A stretch of 64,000 nucleotides of DNA from Pseudoscleropodium purum (lineage: Eukaryota > Streptophyta > Bryopsida > Hypnales > Brachytheciaceae): the NCBI GenBank assembly GCA_963969395.1, contig OZ017803.1, forward strand, positions 18,538,001-18,602,000, in the 5' to 3' direction. Below are positions 47,950 to 60,672 of this stretch, piece by piece; position 1 is the stretch's first letter, and each line of letters starts with the position of its first letter. The notes beneath the pieces were generated by a model that worked only from the letters and a program-made list of their open reading frames with translations, did not search any database and was not told the DNA's origin. The position numbers and the translations under genes are program-made.

Positions 47950-48868
47950 CCATGTTGTCACTGCAAAACACTAGGATGGAATATGGATGCTAAGGCAAAG
48001 GAAAAAGGCAAGTGTCTATACATATGGGCATGGACATGCATGGGGATGGCTGATACGTCATGCCCATCAAATTTCTTGAATGCAACAGAAACACTACGCT
48101 TTTCTTTGGGTAGTTTCTGTCAAAATACAAAAAAACCAACACGTGGATCATTTAAGAGCCCTTTATGGGAGGAAACACTTAAATATAGGCCAATAAGGAC
48201 AAATAGATGGCAAACTACAGTAGTAGGGTGCCAATGCAATAAATAGCCACAATATGGAGGGTAAGAAATAGCGTTCTTTATTGCACCCTATCATTCGTAA
48301 TTTGATGTCCAAGATTTGCAATAAAGTCTACAAAATTAGTGGGAAACAAAATTTAAAGAATCATAGCCAATGACACCTCTAGCTTCAACATCACTCGCCA
48401 TAATACTTTCAACAACATGAAGAGCTTCCATATAAAAGATTTCTTGATTAGCATCCCAAGAACCTTTCTTCAAGAGCCACTTCACATCTTTAATGAAAAT
48501 CTTTGTCTTCTTCAACAAACACTCAACTCCAATCATAATTAAAAAATTCTTTGGAATAATAGGTCCATTCTCTTTAAGCTTAAGATCTCTAATGCTACTC
48601 TTTGCTTAACATGGTTGGTCAATTGCTCAAGTTTCTTTACTTCTACACTTAACAAGTAACACTCATTAAGATGCTTGATCTCTAAGTAAGTTATGGCCAC
48701 TTTCATTACACTTACACTATCCATACATTCTAACATCTCAATATGCTTATCTTTTTTACTTGAAGACTCTTCAAGCTGTTTTGCTGAATTTTGATGACTC
48801 TTTGTTGTTTTTCTTACAACTTCTTGCAAACTTATGTCACCACCAAATCACAGTGTTGCACAATCTTA

Positions 48869-49782
48869 ACCCCTAAAGTTTCTTGACTATGTTTCACCAA
48901 AAACACTCCAAAATTGTCATTTTTAGGACAAGTATGAAAAAAAATTTAAAACATTTTTGGATACATCCAACCATGGGATCTTATAGTATGATAATTTAAA
49001 AATACGTGGAAAAAATTTCAGAAATTTTGAGTGTGTAAAATGCAAGATATTAGCATTTGAATTGATAAAAAGCCTTTTTTTGGCCCTACAAAAAACCGGG
49101 CAACTGGAAGGTCACATTTGTAAGAAAAAATATCAAAAATGGTTGCAACTCTTTGGATTCATTCTTTAAGGCAAGTTGGCTACGTGCTTGAAAATTTTCA
49201 GATTGTTTAGAATTGTACAACATATAGGAAAAAAATAGTATGTGGAAAGAACTAGAGAATGAATCAAAATACTAGATAGTTAATAATTTAGTTATGGAAT
49301 TGAAAAATGCCAATCCCAACGGTTGTAATGTTGTAATAAACAATCTTTACCTAATATTTTTATTTTTATTTTTAAATATTGAAGATTGAGTTCAATAAAG
49401 AACTTCAAAGTTTATTTTGGAGTACAGAATCCATAAACGTTGTCAAACTAAAACACCTCGTAACTTTTGACTCATTGATCAAAATGGAATGATTCAAAGC
49501 TTTATATGCATATATAAATCTAGAAAATTAATTTCAAATTTTTGTTTTTGAAAAAAATGATTTTTTCAAATTTGCCTCGACTACCTGAGTTGAGAAATAA
49601 ACTACATATAAGGCCATAACTTTTTATTCATATTTCCAAATGTTTTGAAATTTAGTGCACATGAAAGATATTCCTCATCCGCACCTTCTATTAAAATTTG
49701 GGCCAAAAATATGGAAATCTCCACTCACATGCACTCCTTCAAAAGTTATGTTGCCAAAAAACGCACCTTGGTTCTTTAGGGG
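48869..49782 (+). mobile_element. piggyBac-like non-autonomous element, best copy
   Basis: Begins CCCCTAAAG directly after TTAA (48,865-48,868) and ends CTTTAGGGG directly before TTAA (49,783-49,786). piggyBac-type elements insert at TTAA, duplicate it, and start with CCC; the known end TTAACCCTAGAAAG is close to TTAACCCCTAAAG here. The interior (914 bases) is A+T-rich without ORFs and is shared with copies at 18,270, 31,100 and (reversed) 42,755. TTAA is palindromic and common in A+T-rich DNA, so superfamily assignment is provisional. Confidence 0.6.
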
Positions 49783-49899
49783 TTAATCCTTTTAACCTCT
49801 TCCGTGGCCTCCCTTACCAATAGCTGACACTTTGACTCTTTCCTCAATGAAACTAATTCACCTTTCATGTCATCCTATTGTAATTTCGCCAATTTAGTA

Positions 49900-52800
49900 C
49901 AAAGCCCTCTCTCTAGCTAGCCATCTTAGAGCTCAGCACGAACAAGTCTGGATCAATCTCAGAAAGTTCCATTTTGGGGTATCATTGTTGAATGGAACCT
50001 GTTGATCAGGAATTTCTTCAAGAAATCGGAGCCGACGATCGCTGATGGCCGCCCGCACTGAGAAGTTAGGGTTACACAATTTCATATCGTGGTGTTCAAT
50101 GTTTAATCAGAACTCATTCAATTTCGATTGTTATGCTTTAATTCTACATGATATGCTGCCGAAGTGCGTTGTGCTGCGAAGTGCTCCTGTACATAGTTTG
50201 TCCTAGAGGTGTTGCTACATTTTGATCCAATTTATTTTGAGTCTCCTTGTTTGGTTTACTTTTGCGGAACCCAATGAGAGTTTGAGCTTCCAGTCGAGTG
50301 GTGAATTGTGCAGCGATGGTGGTTGTCCTTGCGGTTGCCAAGCCTGTCTTCCAGTTGAAGGTTTTTGAGTCTGTAGGTATTGAGTATTGCAATCTGCCCA
50401 GTGATGCAAACTTTTCTCTGAGAAGTCTTCGGATGCATGAGAGATAATCTACCAATATACCAAACATGGCTTTGAGGGCATTGGAGGTCAATCTCTCCAG
50501 CGTTTACTTGTTTTTGTAAGTTTGATCAGTCCATGTGCGTTGTTTGATTTGTCTCTTCAATATTCTAGCTTTTAATTTCTATCAATTGGAATAGACCTCC
50601 GTATTTCAGAAGTTTTGCGGTGAACTTCAGGAGTTTTCATTCAATTATGAAAAGTGATATTTTGTTGATAATAACCAACTACTGCGAAGTTTGATCGAGA
50701 CATTGCCCGGTGATGCAAACCTTTTGTTTGGAGCTCCTCGGAGTACATGGAAGAGACTATCTACTGTGATTGATAGGGTTTTGCTCTAACAACTGTGACG
50801 ATAGTTGGTGGAGAAAGATTGAAGAAGTTAGGGTTTTCAGAGATCAATTTTTGTCTCACTGTGTATGAATTTCTTATGCATTGTTCGTCTCTGTAAGTTT
50901 TCCAGGATTCGTGGAGGTTGGATTTTGGGAAGCTGTGGATTGGAATTTCTCCAGAAGTGAAAGATGAATTTTTGGAAATGACACTTGGGAATGAAAATTT
51001 TGAGTTTCATTTTAGAAAAAGGCCTCAACAATATTCCTATGAGAATTTTCAAATTCAATAGAAAAATGAATAGTGAACCCCTTTCAAAATTTGTATAAAA
51101 TTTTTACAACCACTAAAAAAATGCCCCATGTGCCCCATTTGTAATTCATTTGTGGTTTTCTCCAAAAGTCCACCTACATCTAAAACTCCTAAAGTCCCAA
51201 GGCCATTTTTCTATCAAAAACCAGTCAATACTACTACTTCTATTGCGTCCATCCAAGAAATTAGAAACAAATATTTTATTAGAATCTAATTGTAAGATTC
51301 TATTCTACACATTTTCTTGATTGTAAGGTAAGAATTTCATGATGTTTGATCATATGGATTGAAAAATAATACCATTCAAAGTGAAAGAAAAAGTTTTTTT
51401 TTTCAAGAAGATGCTTTAATTGCCCGCAAAACAAGAAATTCTGTAAGTTTCACATTACTAATCCAAATTGGAATGAATCAAAGCTTTTCATTTAGAAAAA
51501 AATATAATCTATAAGAAAAAAATTATTTAAAAAAATTTACTTCATTTTTTACTTCATTTTTTTTATGTTCAGTCTCCCCTATTTTGATGATATTGTGGTA
51601 TAATTTTTGCTTCTAGGCATTGATTAGAATCAAAATTATATTCCCCCAAAGCTAATTAGTTTTTGTCTTATGAATAAGTTTCAAAAAGTTTCACCAAAAA
51701 TTGAGCTCATAAGGTCCTACCCAAAATCCATTTTGACCCCTCTAGGGACAATGGGACTTTAGGGGTTCAATCATTTACACCAATACCTAGTTAAAATTTT
51801 AGTCGTGGGTTCCACGTTTGTCCAACATTGGAAGAGTAAGTTTTGGAATCTGGATTGAAAATTTATGACCTTTGAAATGTATTTTGTTTCTTTTATCTTT
51901 AAATAGATCTGTCAATCAGATACTCTCATGTTGAAAATTGGTCACTGTCTGTGGTGCATGGTCTGCCAGTGTCTTTCACTTGTGGTATCAAAACCCATGG
52001 CACAAGTTTTGAATGAGGAACCATTTGTCGCACTGGGATCTTTAACAGTTTGAGATAATCTCATTAATCTGGCGACTGCGTTAGGAAGAAACGTGGAGGA
52101 TTTGATAAGCACAAGACTTCTATCGCTTTGAAACTGAATTGTATACCAGTCCTAATTTCTAGAGCTGCTTGAATTTGTGCCGCTAAATCGTTCTAATATA
52201 ACAAAAATGACGTTTTGATATGAATGTGATATCGATTGTATGGATTATATATGTTTAAATTGCAAGAAGCGCAATAATAACTCAATCACTTTTATGAATT
52301 TGTGATTGTAAGTGGGTCTCCTAAGTACTCTGCTGAATGAGTGATCTCATTCGATGTACCCGGGTCTGTGGAGTAGCTTGGACTGAATATCTTCTCTCAA
52401 TTCCAATAGTTGCCGAAGCGAGACGGAAAGGAGTTATGATCCACTCAACCAATTTGAAAGCTCTGATTGTCCTTCAACTCTATCAGCATGTCTCTCCAGG
52501 AAGCTATTGGTAGGTAACGATCTGGTTAGTGAATGGCTACTATTATATTTTCTCACACTTCATTCGAATCTTTGATGAGCTGCTAGAGAGCACGGCATAA
52601 GTTTATCTACTAGAAACGGATGATGTGGTTACTCATCCAGTCTGGAGGAGCAACGATGTCCAAGTACTGCAAGCAACCGAGAGTAGCTGTTTGGAGAGCT
52701 TTTCTAAGTGCAATACTCCTCCCAACTATTTTTGGGGAACAAAGAAATGCATGAAAGCCGGAATTCAGGAGGACGATGGACCTCTGAAATAGGAATGTCA
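49900..52800. other. Unassigned region with local duplications
   Basis: No recognisable gene. A segment at about 50,395-50,455 (tgcccagtgatgcaaac) recurs in diverged form at 50,704-50,765. The minus ORF 50,144-50,491 shows no domain. The element at 51,188-51,776 lies within. Confidence 0.35.
51188..51776. mobile_element. Related CCCCTAAAGT-TIR element
   Basis: Left end actcctaaagtcccaagg and right end ccattgggactttaggggtt-like sequence (gggactttaggggttcaa) form an inverted pair sharing the terminal motif of the 48,869 element. Flanks are not clean TTAA, and the interior differs, so this may be a sister family. Confidence 0.45.
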
Positions 52801-52816
52801 ATGGTCATGAAATCCT

Positions 52817-53141
52817 CACTACAACAGAAAGCAGTGACTGCGACACAATAGCAAGGCATTTGGAATGGTTTTGCAAATGCGGAACTTAGTTCGGTTCTCG
52901 AAAAAGAAATAATGCATTGCGAAACTAATGCGAAACCGTTGCTAAGTTGTGATTAATTCAAAATAAAAGTATTGGACATTGAATCCATGCTATTATATTT
53001 CTAAACTGTTGCAAATTCTTAACCATTGCAAACACAGTGCAATACTTCAAATTAGACCATTGCAAAGTCATTGAAACAAAATTCGTGGATATTGCAAAAC
53101 CATTGGAAAAAGTATTGCAAACTCTACATTCTCTTGTAGTG
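52817..53141. mobile_element. CACTA-like MITE
   Basis: Starts CACTACAACAGAAAGC and ends with the complement of CACTACAAGAGAATG. Plant CACTA elements characteristically start CACTACAAGAAA. Internal tttgcaa/attgcaaaacc blocks are also partly inverted. Length 325 bases; the 3-bp flanks (cct/cgc) do not match. Confidence 0.55.
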
Positions 53142-55740
53142 CGCCTGTTCATGGTTTTCAAGCAGGAAAGCATTCGCTTGCATCTCCTCAATTGCGAAAG
53201 AAAAAAGGAAAAAAGGAAAAATCTCGAGCAGAAGAGGAACCTTGCTTGCCTTCTCATGGTGAACTACAGCTAACATGTAGGTTACTTACAGAAAAAGAGA
53301 GCACCCTAAGGGCTATGCGTTGAACGGCAACCCACATGACTGGTCTTTGGCTTCAGTTCTCACATTAAGCATGGCGAAGGTATGTAGCAGTATATCGTCT
53401 TCTGCATTTTCTGTAGTCTGTGCTATCTTCTATTTGTTTTTAGTATTTTGATTCCACTCGTCTTTCTCAGAAAGTTTAGGTCCCTCTTGATATTGAGTAA
53501 CAAGAACTTTTTCTTCCGTTTATTTAGTAAGCTGATGCAAAAGTACTGAATGGATCGTATTACAGAGGTGGTTGACAATGTGATTGGAGATGCATCTGCG
53601 CACATGTACGAAGATATTTGGGATAATTACAATGCTTTGGCGAGGCTCTAGGCTCGAGAGATCAGATTAGATTGTCTTTGGAGGGCTTTCTTAGATTGCT
53701 GCCCGGTCTGAAAGACAATGAAATCGAAAGTTGGGCATAGGGAAGCTCTTCTTTCGTCTGGAATTTCAAATTTGAACTAGGCAACCAACTCTATATCCTT
53801 TTCTTTAAGGGTGTTTCTGCTCATTTTTTGTAGGTGGAGAAATCAAAGCTGTCTGAAGATCCTTATCCGAGTGGAGGCTCAGTCAGCGTTAAGAACTGCA
53901 TAAGATATTTGAATGGGTCAAACTTGCACTGCAGTGCAGTTAGTACCAAGAATTACAATAGCACATCCTTCATCACCCAGTGTTGGTTTTCTCTCCTATA
54001 ACTCGATTGCCATGGCAAATGATTCTCAGAAGCGAAGCCAAAATTTGTGAGCTTGACAAATCCTGTGCATACTATCGCAATTTATAAGCGGAAGAGAGAT
54101 AGGACAAGGAATTTCGCTACAGGAGGTTTCGATTGAGATGTGCCTCGAAATTATTAATCCTAGGAACAGACCATGAGTGGACATTTGCATGTATCATCCC
54201 CTTAAATGACGTTCGTGTGTGTCATCCCCTGTCCTCAATGAGAGTCGAAGGTTACGGTAGTCATTCAAACGGCTTGTAGCCTCGTCTTTTATAAACTGTT
54301 CCATCTCAAAGCATACCAAACTCGGTCTAGATACCGTTCATGTGGAATGAGCACAGGTTTGGCTATTGAATTAATCATGTGAGGGTAGGTTGAGACTTGA
54401 TTTGCAATAACAGATTTTTAAAGATCAATGTCAATCTATCAGCCTGCACGCATCCTGGTGGTTTCGATTGCATTCTGAAGTTCAGAAGTAACATAGAAAC
54501 CTTAGTGATAAAGACACTGGACTTTTTCCACATTTGTCAGGCACCTGTGTACCACATGCTGCATAGATGGATAGCTGGCAGCGATCAGGTTCCTCCTGGC
54601 CCTCTTGATTGTGTAAACACAGATCATAGCTACTTAGACATGCAGGACTTGCCTGCTATCACTTGCAACGTACATGGAGGCGAGCGCCGATTGCATGAGG
54701 TGAGTCTCGATCCACATGACTAGATCGAGTGTCGGGTACGAATTGAAACGGTTACTACCGGCCAGTTCTCCCAGAGGCTGAACTTATTTCCCCAAATTTT
54801 ACATATACGTACTCTTAAATCTCACGAGTGTTTGAAGAAGAAATATCGATATCATTTGTAAATTTCCAATTCTATTACTCAACTCTTCGCTAGGGATAAA
54901 TCCTTCAATGGAGCTGTATTTGTATACTTTTGACCCGGTGTTTGCAACAACTTCTCAAGGTGTCTACTGTAATCAAGGATGGGATTATACAGCTGAGATA
55001 AAAGAAGGGCCTTTCTTCTTCACTTTGATACATTGCGCCAATTTGGCGAGAAATCTGGCTAATTTTATGCACCCACTGACTGCGTGGAGGATGCATCATT
55101 CCCTGGATATTTGTGTATTGTAGTTTATTAGATATGAATGCTCCAAATGAGGGAACGATATTCGTCGTGTACTTTTTTTGCCCTACTTTTACAGGCATGC
55201 AAATGTCGTTCCGATCGACCAAGTTTCGATTGCAGTAATTCGGCAGATATTTCGCTTTCTCAATGTAAGCAACTTCTTCAGCCCTTGAGGTTAGGACTTC
55301 ACAAATCTCAACCCTGTTCACAGTTTCTGAAAGAAAAGAGCACAACACAATTCATGCGGTTGGCTTCAATGCTTAAGGACATTGCTTTCCTCTTATCTCG
55401 CAAAGTGCTAGGAAGCTTTCGACAGAGGGTATTCCAGAGTGAAACTTCTCACACCAGATGACCTTTCGAGAATTCAGAACTTGTCAAACTCCATGCATTG
55501 GCGAGGAGATGTCCAGCGGCTCCGTATCTAATAAGCTTCACGACTCACAGCATTTACTATCTTCAGAGCCACTGTCTCGTTCGGAGATTTCAGCTAAAAC
55601 AGGCAGCTCTGGGTCCGTTGACTCGACTCCTTGCTGAAGTGATGCTGACAGTCACTTGCAGAAGCTACATCCTCAAGCGAGGACCTTTCCAAAAGCCCGG
55701 CAACAGGTCCGATCGCTGTAATATTTATCACTAATCAAAT
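53142..55740 (+). pseudogene. Decayed multi-exon coding-like region
   Basis: Several short plus-strand coding-like pieces lie near splice-like signals: DRITEVVDNVIGDASAHMYE at about 53,550 (ended by TAG where CAG would continue LQAREIRLDCL), VEKSKLSEDPYPSGGSVSV near 53,833, VYHMLHRWIAGSDQVPPGPL near 54,550 and KCRSDRPSFDCSNSADISLS near 55,200. GC and codon appearance exceed the spacer. They do not join in one frame and match no family I know. Likely a dead gene. Confidence 0.3.
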
Positions 55741-55839
55741 TCTTACTGCACTGGAAGTCAGCTATATCTGTCGAAGAAATCATTCATTTGATGAGGACAG
55801 TTTTTTAGCGCGTCTGCATTCATATCACTCTGCTTGAAT

Positions 55840-56480
55840 TTATTATTACTATTTTTATTTAACTTTTATTTTAAATTTTTGAACAAATGGAAAGAACCAT
55901 TGCATTAAAAAAAAGAAACCAAGTACCAAACGACCAAGCCAATAAAGGCTGGAGAATGAAGAGATAAGAGCAATAAAGGAACCAACCTAAGTGAAAACCC
56001 CAGAGAAAAAAGCAAGAGGGGTCCCCCTCTTGTTCCAAACAATACAAGTAACAACCCTATTGGCAAGCACCAAGGATTTGAGCAAAATTTGATCAAACTT
56101 GGCCCAAATAGAGGATGCCTTCTGCAGACGGCAACTGGCAGCCTTCAATTGAGCTGCACAAGCTAAGTCAAGGAGCACCTCCCAGATAGCCTTCTCAGTG
56201 ACATCTAAAGGCCACTGTTCCTGAGAGAAGACCTCACTGATGCGTGAAATCCAAATAATCCAAAGAATAGAGTCTCTGGGCAAGGACCAAATAACCTTAA
56301 TATCATGAAAACGTCTAGACGTCAAAGATCCAAAGACACATTGATCAAAGTTCAATCTCACATGCGGTCCTACAATTGGTTGAGTGCCCCCAATATGATG
56401 AATAGAATGGGCGTAGTCCCACATCTCCAATGCTTTCAGACCTCTGCTTGAAAATTCAGTGCATGTAGTCTCTCTTTAAT
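55840..56480 (-). mobile_element. LINE-type retroelement 3' remnant
   Basis: The minus-strand frame 56,430-55,987 encodes IWSLPRDSILWIIWISR, EQWPLDVTEKAIWEVLLDLA and WNKRGTPLAFFSGVF. This pattern (W-L-R/x-ILWxIWxxR...QWP...IWxxLLD) is typical of the segment after the reverse-transcriptase zinc-binding region near the C-terminus of plant LINE ORF2. Downstream on the same strand is an A-rich, ttaaataaaa-type tail (about 55,890-55,840), as expected for a LINE 3' end. RT and endonuclease are missing: a 5'-truncated copy. Confidence 0.65.
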
Positions 56481-56691
56481 CTGCTCAAACCTTCGAAAGT
56501 AAATGCAACTGGCCCCACTAGTCACCTCTGCCTTTACTACAAGTCCTTCAGACTAATAGCTATGTCTTTAGAACTCATGATGGTTGTCCATTATGAGTGG
56601 CAATCAAATTGATTAGATATAACATAATCGACTAGATTTAACATCATTCTCTCTTTCTGCTAGAGGTTCAGCATTGATATTTTAAAACTGG

Positions 56692-56874
56692 CCTGAAATC
56701 ACAGCCTGTGAAGACAAAAACTATTCATCTCTGCAGACATTGAAATTAAAGAAACAGGGTGATGAGTTCCAGGTTTACAAGCCTCAGCCCGAGTTGATTG
56801 TGGTCGCCACAGCACCTGCAGAATATTCTGAATTGGCCGCTTTCGCTCGCACAAGTGAGGTCTGTGAGTTTTAG
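56692..56874 (+). pseudogene. Exon-like ORF of unknown gene
   Basis: The frame PEITACEDKNYSSLQTLKLK, then VYKPQPELIVVATAPAEYSE, ends in TAG after VCEF. It looks coding by composition and has an AG shortly upstream. A second ORF at 56,965-57,159 (MKHARARLKRFKAF...) follows. No domain recognised. Confidence 0.25.
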
Positions 56875-57675
56875 ACCTTGCCACGATCACAACCTACCGT
56901 TACGCAGATTTAGTGATCCCCTTCCAGCACTCGGTTTAGACGAGATCAAATTTCAGTAGTCATCATGAAACATGCTAGAGCACGTTTGAAAAGATTTAAA
57001 GCTTTCATTGAAAGTAAGGCATCAGGGGTGAAATCCACCTCCAAAGCCGGGATACCTACCTCCTTCAGTGGATGTGCTCAACAGATTGGCTCTTCTGCCC
57101 TGGGTGATCTCTCCACAGCTCAACTCAACAATCAAAAGTCACACTCCCAACATACGTAGAAAGTGACGCAAATAGTATTCCCTACCTTACGGAGAAGAAC
57201 CAGGAGGGGCTCATAGTAGAGGCTTTCAGGGACACGCAGGCATGACCGCAGACATTAGGTACTAGTTAAAGAATGTAGAAAATATCCAGCATTTACGAAT
57301 TGAGCAATAAAAAACTTCAATTGACGATCCATGATCATTCACAATCCAACTTTATATTGGACATTAAATTGAAGCAGCAGCCCTGATCTAGACTGCAAGC
57401 AGTACTACCACAAATAAAAAACTCTACCATCGTTGGTTCAGAGCTCACCGAAAGCCAGCTCCTCCTACCAAGCTAAAGCCGCAATATTTCAAACTCATGT
57501 CTCTTCAGTGGAAGAGCGAAAAATGGGGGAACCTACCAGGGAAAACAACTAATGACAGGTAATAATAAGACTCTCTGTACAAAATGTACCTCAAATACTA
57601 GCGTCCACCCCGTAGAGTGGATCACTACACAATACTAGACTAATAATTCCAAAAAAAGGCTCAAATTGCAATTCC

Positions 57676-59874
57676 CTATTGGGTGACCTCAGAAATCTCA
57701 CCCTTGGGCAGCGACAGCGAGGTGCCCAGCTTCCCCTCCAGATGCTCAACGTCCAACTTCACAGGTGGATGGAGCTTCATCTTGGCCGGGTACGCCGAAG
57801 GGAAAATCTCTATGTCCGAATCACTCTCAGAAAGCTCCTTGCCATTTTCAGTTGTGTTCTTCACAGGACCTGTTTTCTCAGCTCCTTTGTCATGCCCTGC
57901 TTGAGATGGTGCCACAACGGAGTTCTTCTCAGTTTGAGAAGATGCGGTGTCTTTCTCTGTGACGAAGCTCACGAGCTGGTCCATTACATCTTCCACTTGC
58001 TCAGTAGTAGTAGGTTTTAATAAGGAGTCCTCAGGAATCTCCTGACCTGTCTTCTCGGCGAGCTCGGCACTGTCCAACAACTCCCCAAGCTTCTCCATTT
58101 GCTGCAACTTCCCAGACAATGACAAATTCACCGCCTCTGGAGTATCAACATCAGATAAACCGGAGTTTGCATTCAAAGAGTCTTTCTTCAGCTTGGCAAA
58201 CAGAAGCCTCTTGCTATTACTAATGGCAGGGGAATCATCGTCAAGATCTGTGGATGGGCTGTCGGTAACATTAGAATCGTCTCTTCTAGGAATTTGCAGA
58301 GTCTCCATAGGCTGATGTACAACATGGCTAGGCACCGCAGGTGATGGCTCAACTGAAGCTCCAGAAATCTGGTCATGCCAGGGGCACACAAGCACGTGAA
58401 CCGATGAAGAGACAGTGAAGAGAGCAAGAAATAATTTGCAAACTGGGGAAAGAACAAACTATGTGTTACTCGTCTTAACATAACCCTCTCCACGCGATTC
58501 TAAGCGTCAATTCATGGTTGTAATCACCAAGTCCTTACAGTTTAGAGTGGACTACCAGTTCAGTTGTAAACAATACTATTCTAGAACAAAGCAAATCAAT
58601 GTGATCACTTGATTTTACGAAGTCTTACCTCTGTGACCGGACCTTCAGGCTCTCCAACAGGCTCTCCAACAGGCTCTCCAACAGGCTCTCCTACAGGCTC
58701 TCCCACAGGCTTTCCCACGGGCTCTCCCACAGGCTCGGCAACGGACATTGCAACGGGCTCCAAGACGTCTTCCAATTCAGGGGTATCTTCACCGAGCTCC
58801 ATGTCGGAGTACATGGATCGTTCAACCGCGCTTTGCAAACCTGAATCAACACACATTATTTTAGGCTAAACATTGCCAGATTTCAACAAAACAATTGGTC
58901 TAGCTCTACCAGCATACCGGACTATCAAGAACAAAAATGCGAGAATGCAGCAAAATTTCAATGAGACTTTCATATTAATCACTACATATGGTATTGCAGC
59001 TACCAAACTAGCAAAAACGTTATATACAAACTTTGCCGGAATTGATAGCCTGAACGAGATTCAAGTAGCACCCCATGGTATTGCAGCTACCAAACTAGCA
59101 AAATCGTTATACAAAGTCTGCCAGAATTGGTAGCCTACACTAGATTCAAGTAGCACCTCACGGTATGATATTGCAGCTACCAAACTAGCAGAAGAGTTAC
59201 GCAAAATTGCGAAAATTCGTAGCCTCAACTACATTCTTGAATCCATCCCAGCGAAAACAAATCATGAAAGCATTGTAACGCTGACCTGAATCCACCTTGA
59301 AAAGCTCCGAGGGTGCCATTAGGTTTGGCAAGAACTCCGCGCTCGTTTCTCCAGATCCATCAAACTCGTTCGGCATGAACTCCGCGCCGTTAACCCACGA
59401 GGCTTCTTCCAAAATGGAAACCGTCTCGTCGTTCTTCCAATTCTTGGACAGTTTGGAGGAAGATCTGGGCGACGACATCCACGAGAGGCTAGACTCTTCG
59501 ATGCCCTTCACCCAATCCTTCCAGCTTCCGTCGGGCTTCATCCGCTTGGCCACTTTCTCCCCATCACCATCCCTCCTCGACGTCCAATCCTCATCTTCCT
59601 CTGGAGAACTCGAGTTCTTCTTGGGCCCCATGGTGAAAAGCGCCAGCATGAAGAGCGCGGTGGAGATCAGTAACGGCGAGAAGAACTTCACGATGGGGAA
59701 GAACGGCGGAGTGAAGAAGATTAGAATCACGCCGGAGACGACCGGGTGAGCGCACACCAGGGACACAAAGTCGTTCCACACTTGGGGCGCCATAGCCACC
59801 AACAAATTCAAATCTCTACAAAGCTTACTTGCTGATTCACAGAGAACATACACAGCAGCAAGCGCTACAAACAC
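57676..59874 (-). CDS. Two-TM acidic-tail membrane protein, three exons
   Basis: The only clearly intact gene. Exon 1 (59,874-59,286) ends at a GT donor in phase 1; exon 2 (58,840-58,629) starts after ATTCAG and ends GAG|GTAAGA; exon 3 (58,368-57,676) starts after GACCAG and ends in a TAA stop. All phases agree and give 497 residues. Residues about 36-60 and 62-84 form two hydrophobic spans (HPVVSGVILIFFTPPFFP, FFSPLLISTALFMLALF) joined by a very short turn, i.e. a hairpin in a membrane. The rest is polar and acidic, with a GEPV repeat tract in exon 2 and a Ser/Glu-rich region in exon 3 ending SLPKGEISEVTQ. The internal Met28 (GCTATGGCG context, 59,793) may be the real start. Uncharacterised plant transmembrane proteins with an N-terminal VWxDxVSLVxxHPxxSG block look alike; function unknown. 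Confidence 0.75.
58645..58740 (-). repeat. 12-bp coding minisatellite (GEPV repeats)
   Basis: About eight copies of a 12-bp unit (aggctctccaac on the plus strand) encode GEPV/GKPV in frame within exon 2. The repeat length is a multiple of three, so expansion keeps the frame. Confidence 0.9.
58985..59215. repeat. ~87-bp tandem repeat x3 in intron 1
   Basis: tattgcagctaccaaactag recurs near 58,992, 59,079 and 59,170, each followed by a gttata/ttacg...agcct...gattcaagtagcacc block. All lie in intron 1 of the membrane-protein gene. Confidence 0.8.
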
Positions 59875-59899
59875 TAAACGAAACTCGCAAACTAGAAAA

Positions 59900-60660
59900 G
59901 CACAATCACCGTCGCCTGATTATAAATTAACGTATAACTCGATGCACGCTACCATCTACACCAAATTCAAAGATCACGAAATTGAACTCAAACGGGGTAA
60001 ATTCTAAACTTCGCAAAATCCAACTCTGATTGCAAACAAAGATGGACTGCCTCCATACGCAGAAAGAGAAACCCAACTCTGTAGTTAGACAAACACAAGC
60101 ACGTCACGTGATTCCTCTGAAACGTAACAATGTCGTCGCACGTTACGATCTCCAACTGCAGCAAATTCAAAACCTACGACATTGTGCACAAACGGGTGAC
60201 GCCGTCGTCAAGTCCTACTCCACCATAGTTCACACAGCGCCTGCAGACAAATATCTGGATCCGAAGCTCTATCTAGAGTGGAAAGATCGTCCAAACGAAG
60301 AAGTGAGAAGTAGGTAATGTCCTCCGTCTAGCTCACTCAAAACCAGCCGCCTGTCGGACACGTCACGCTAGAAACGAATCTAGCAACCCCGACCCGACTG
60401 GGAAGAAACGGTCAACAACTGCAGGTGGGTGATCGAATCAGCTGTGCTGCACATAACTTAGAGCGCCAGAGACAGACTTTTTCCACCAACAAACACTACT
60501 GAGTCCAACAGTAGTGCCGAGCTCACATAGAAACCAGAACCCTAAACCTGAAACTGGAATCCAGCTGCAATCACTCCCTCCATTGAACACCGCACTGATG
60601 GCCGGCTTCAAGGTGGTGGGATGCCGTAGGTGGGTCCTTGGGATCTGACATGATGCACGG
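59900..60660. other. Upstream region of the membrane-protein gene
   Basis: GC-moderate sequence upstream of the minus-strand gene, with the promoter expected here. The plus ORF at 60,030-60,317 has no upstream promoter sign or domain and is probably chance. Confidence 0.35.
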
Positions 60661-60672
60661 CGTAACTTATTT

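Noticed and set aside
50080..50840. ttagggtt words as interstitial telomere sequence
   Set aside because: Isolated single occurrences, no tandem run.
54905..55348. 147-codon minus ORF
   Set aside because: No domain; overlaps plus-strand coding-like pieces of similar quality, so strand cannot be supported.
59297..59749. 150-codon plus-strand ORF
   Set aside because: It is antisense to exon 1 of the well-phased minus-strand gene; likewise the plus ORFs at 57,679-58,020 and 58,609-58,869.
60030..60317. 95-codon plus ORF upstream of the membrane-protein gene
   Set aside because: No domain, and it lies where the minus-strand promoter and 5' UTR are expected.
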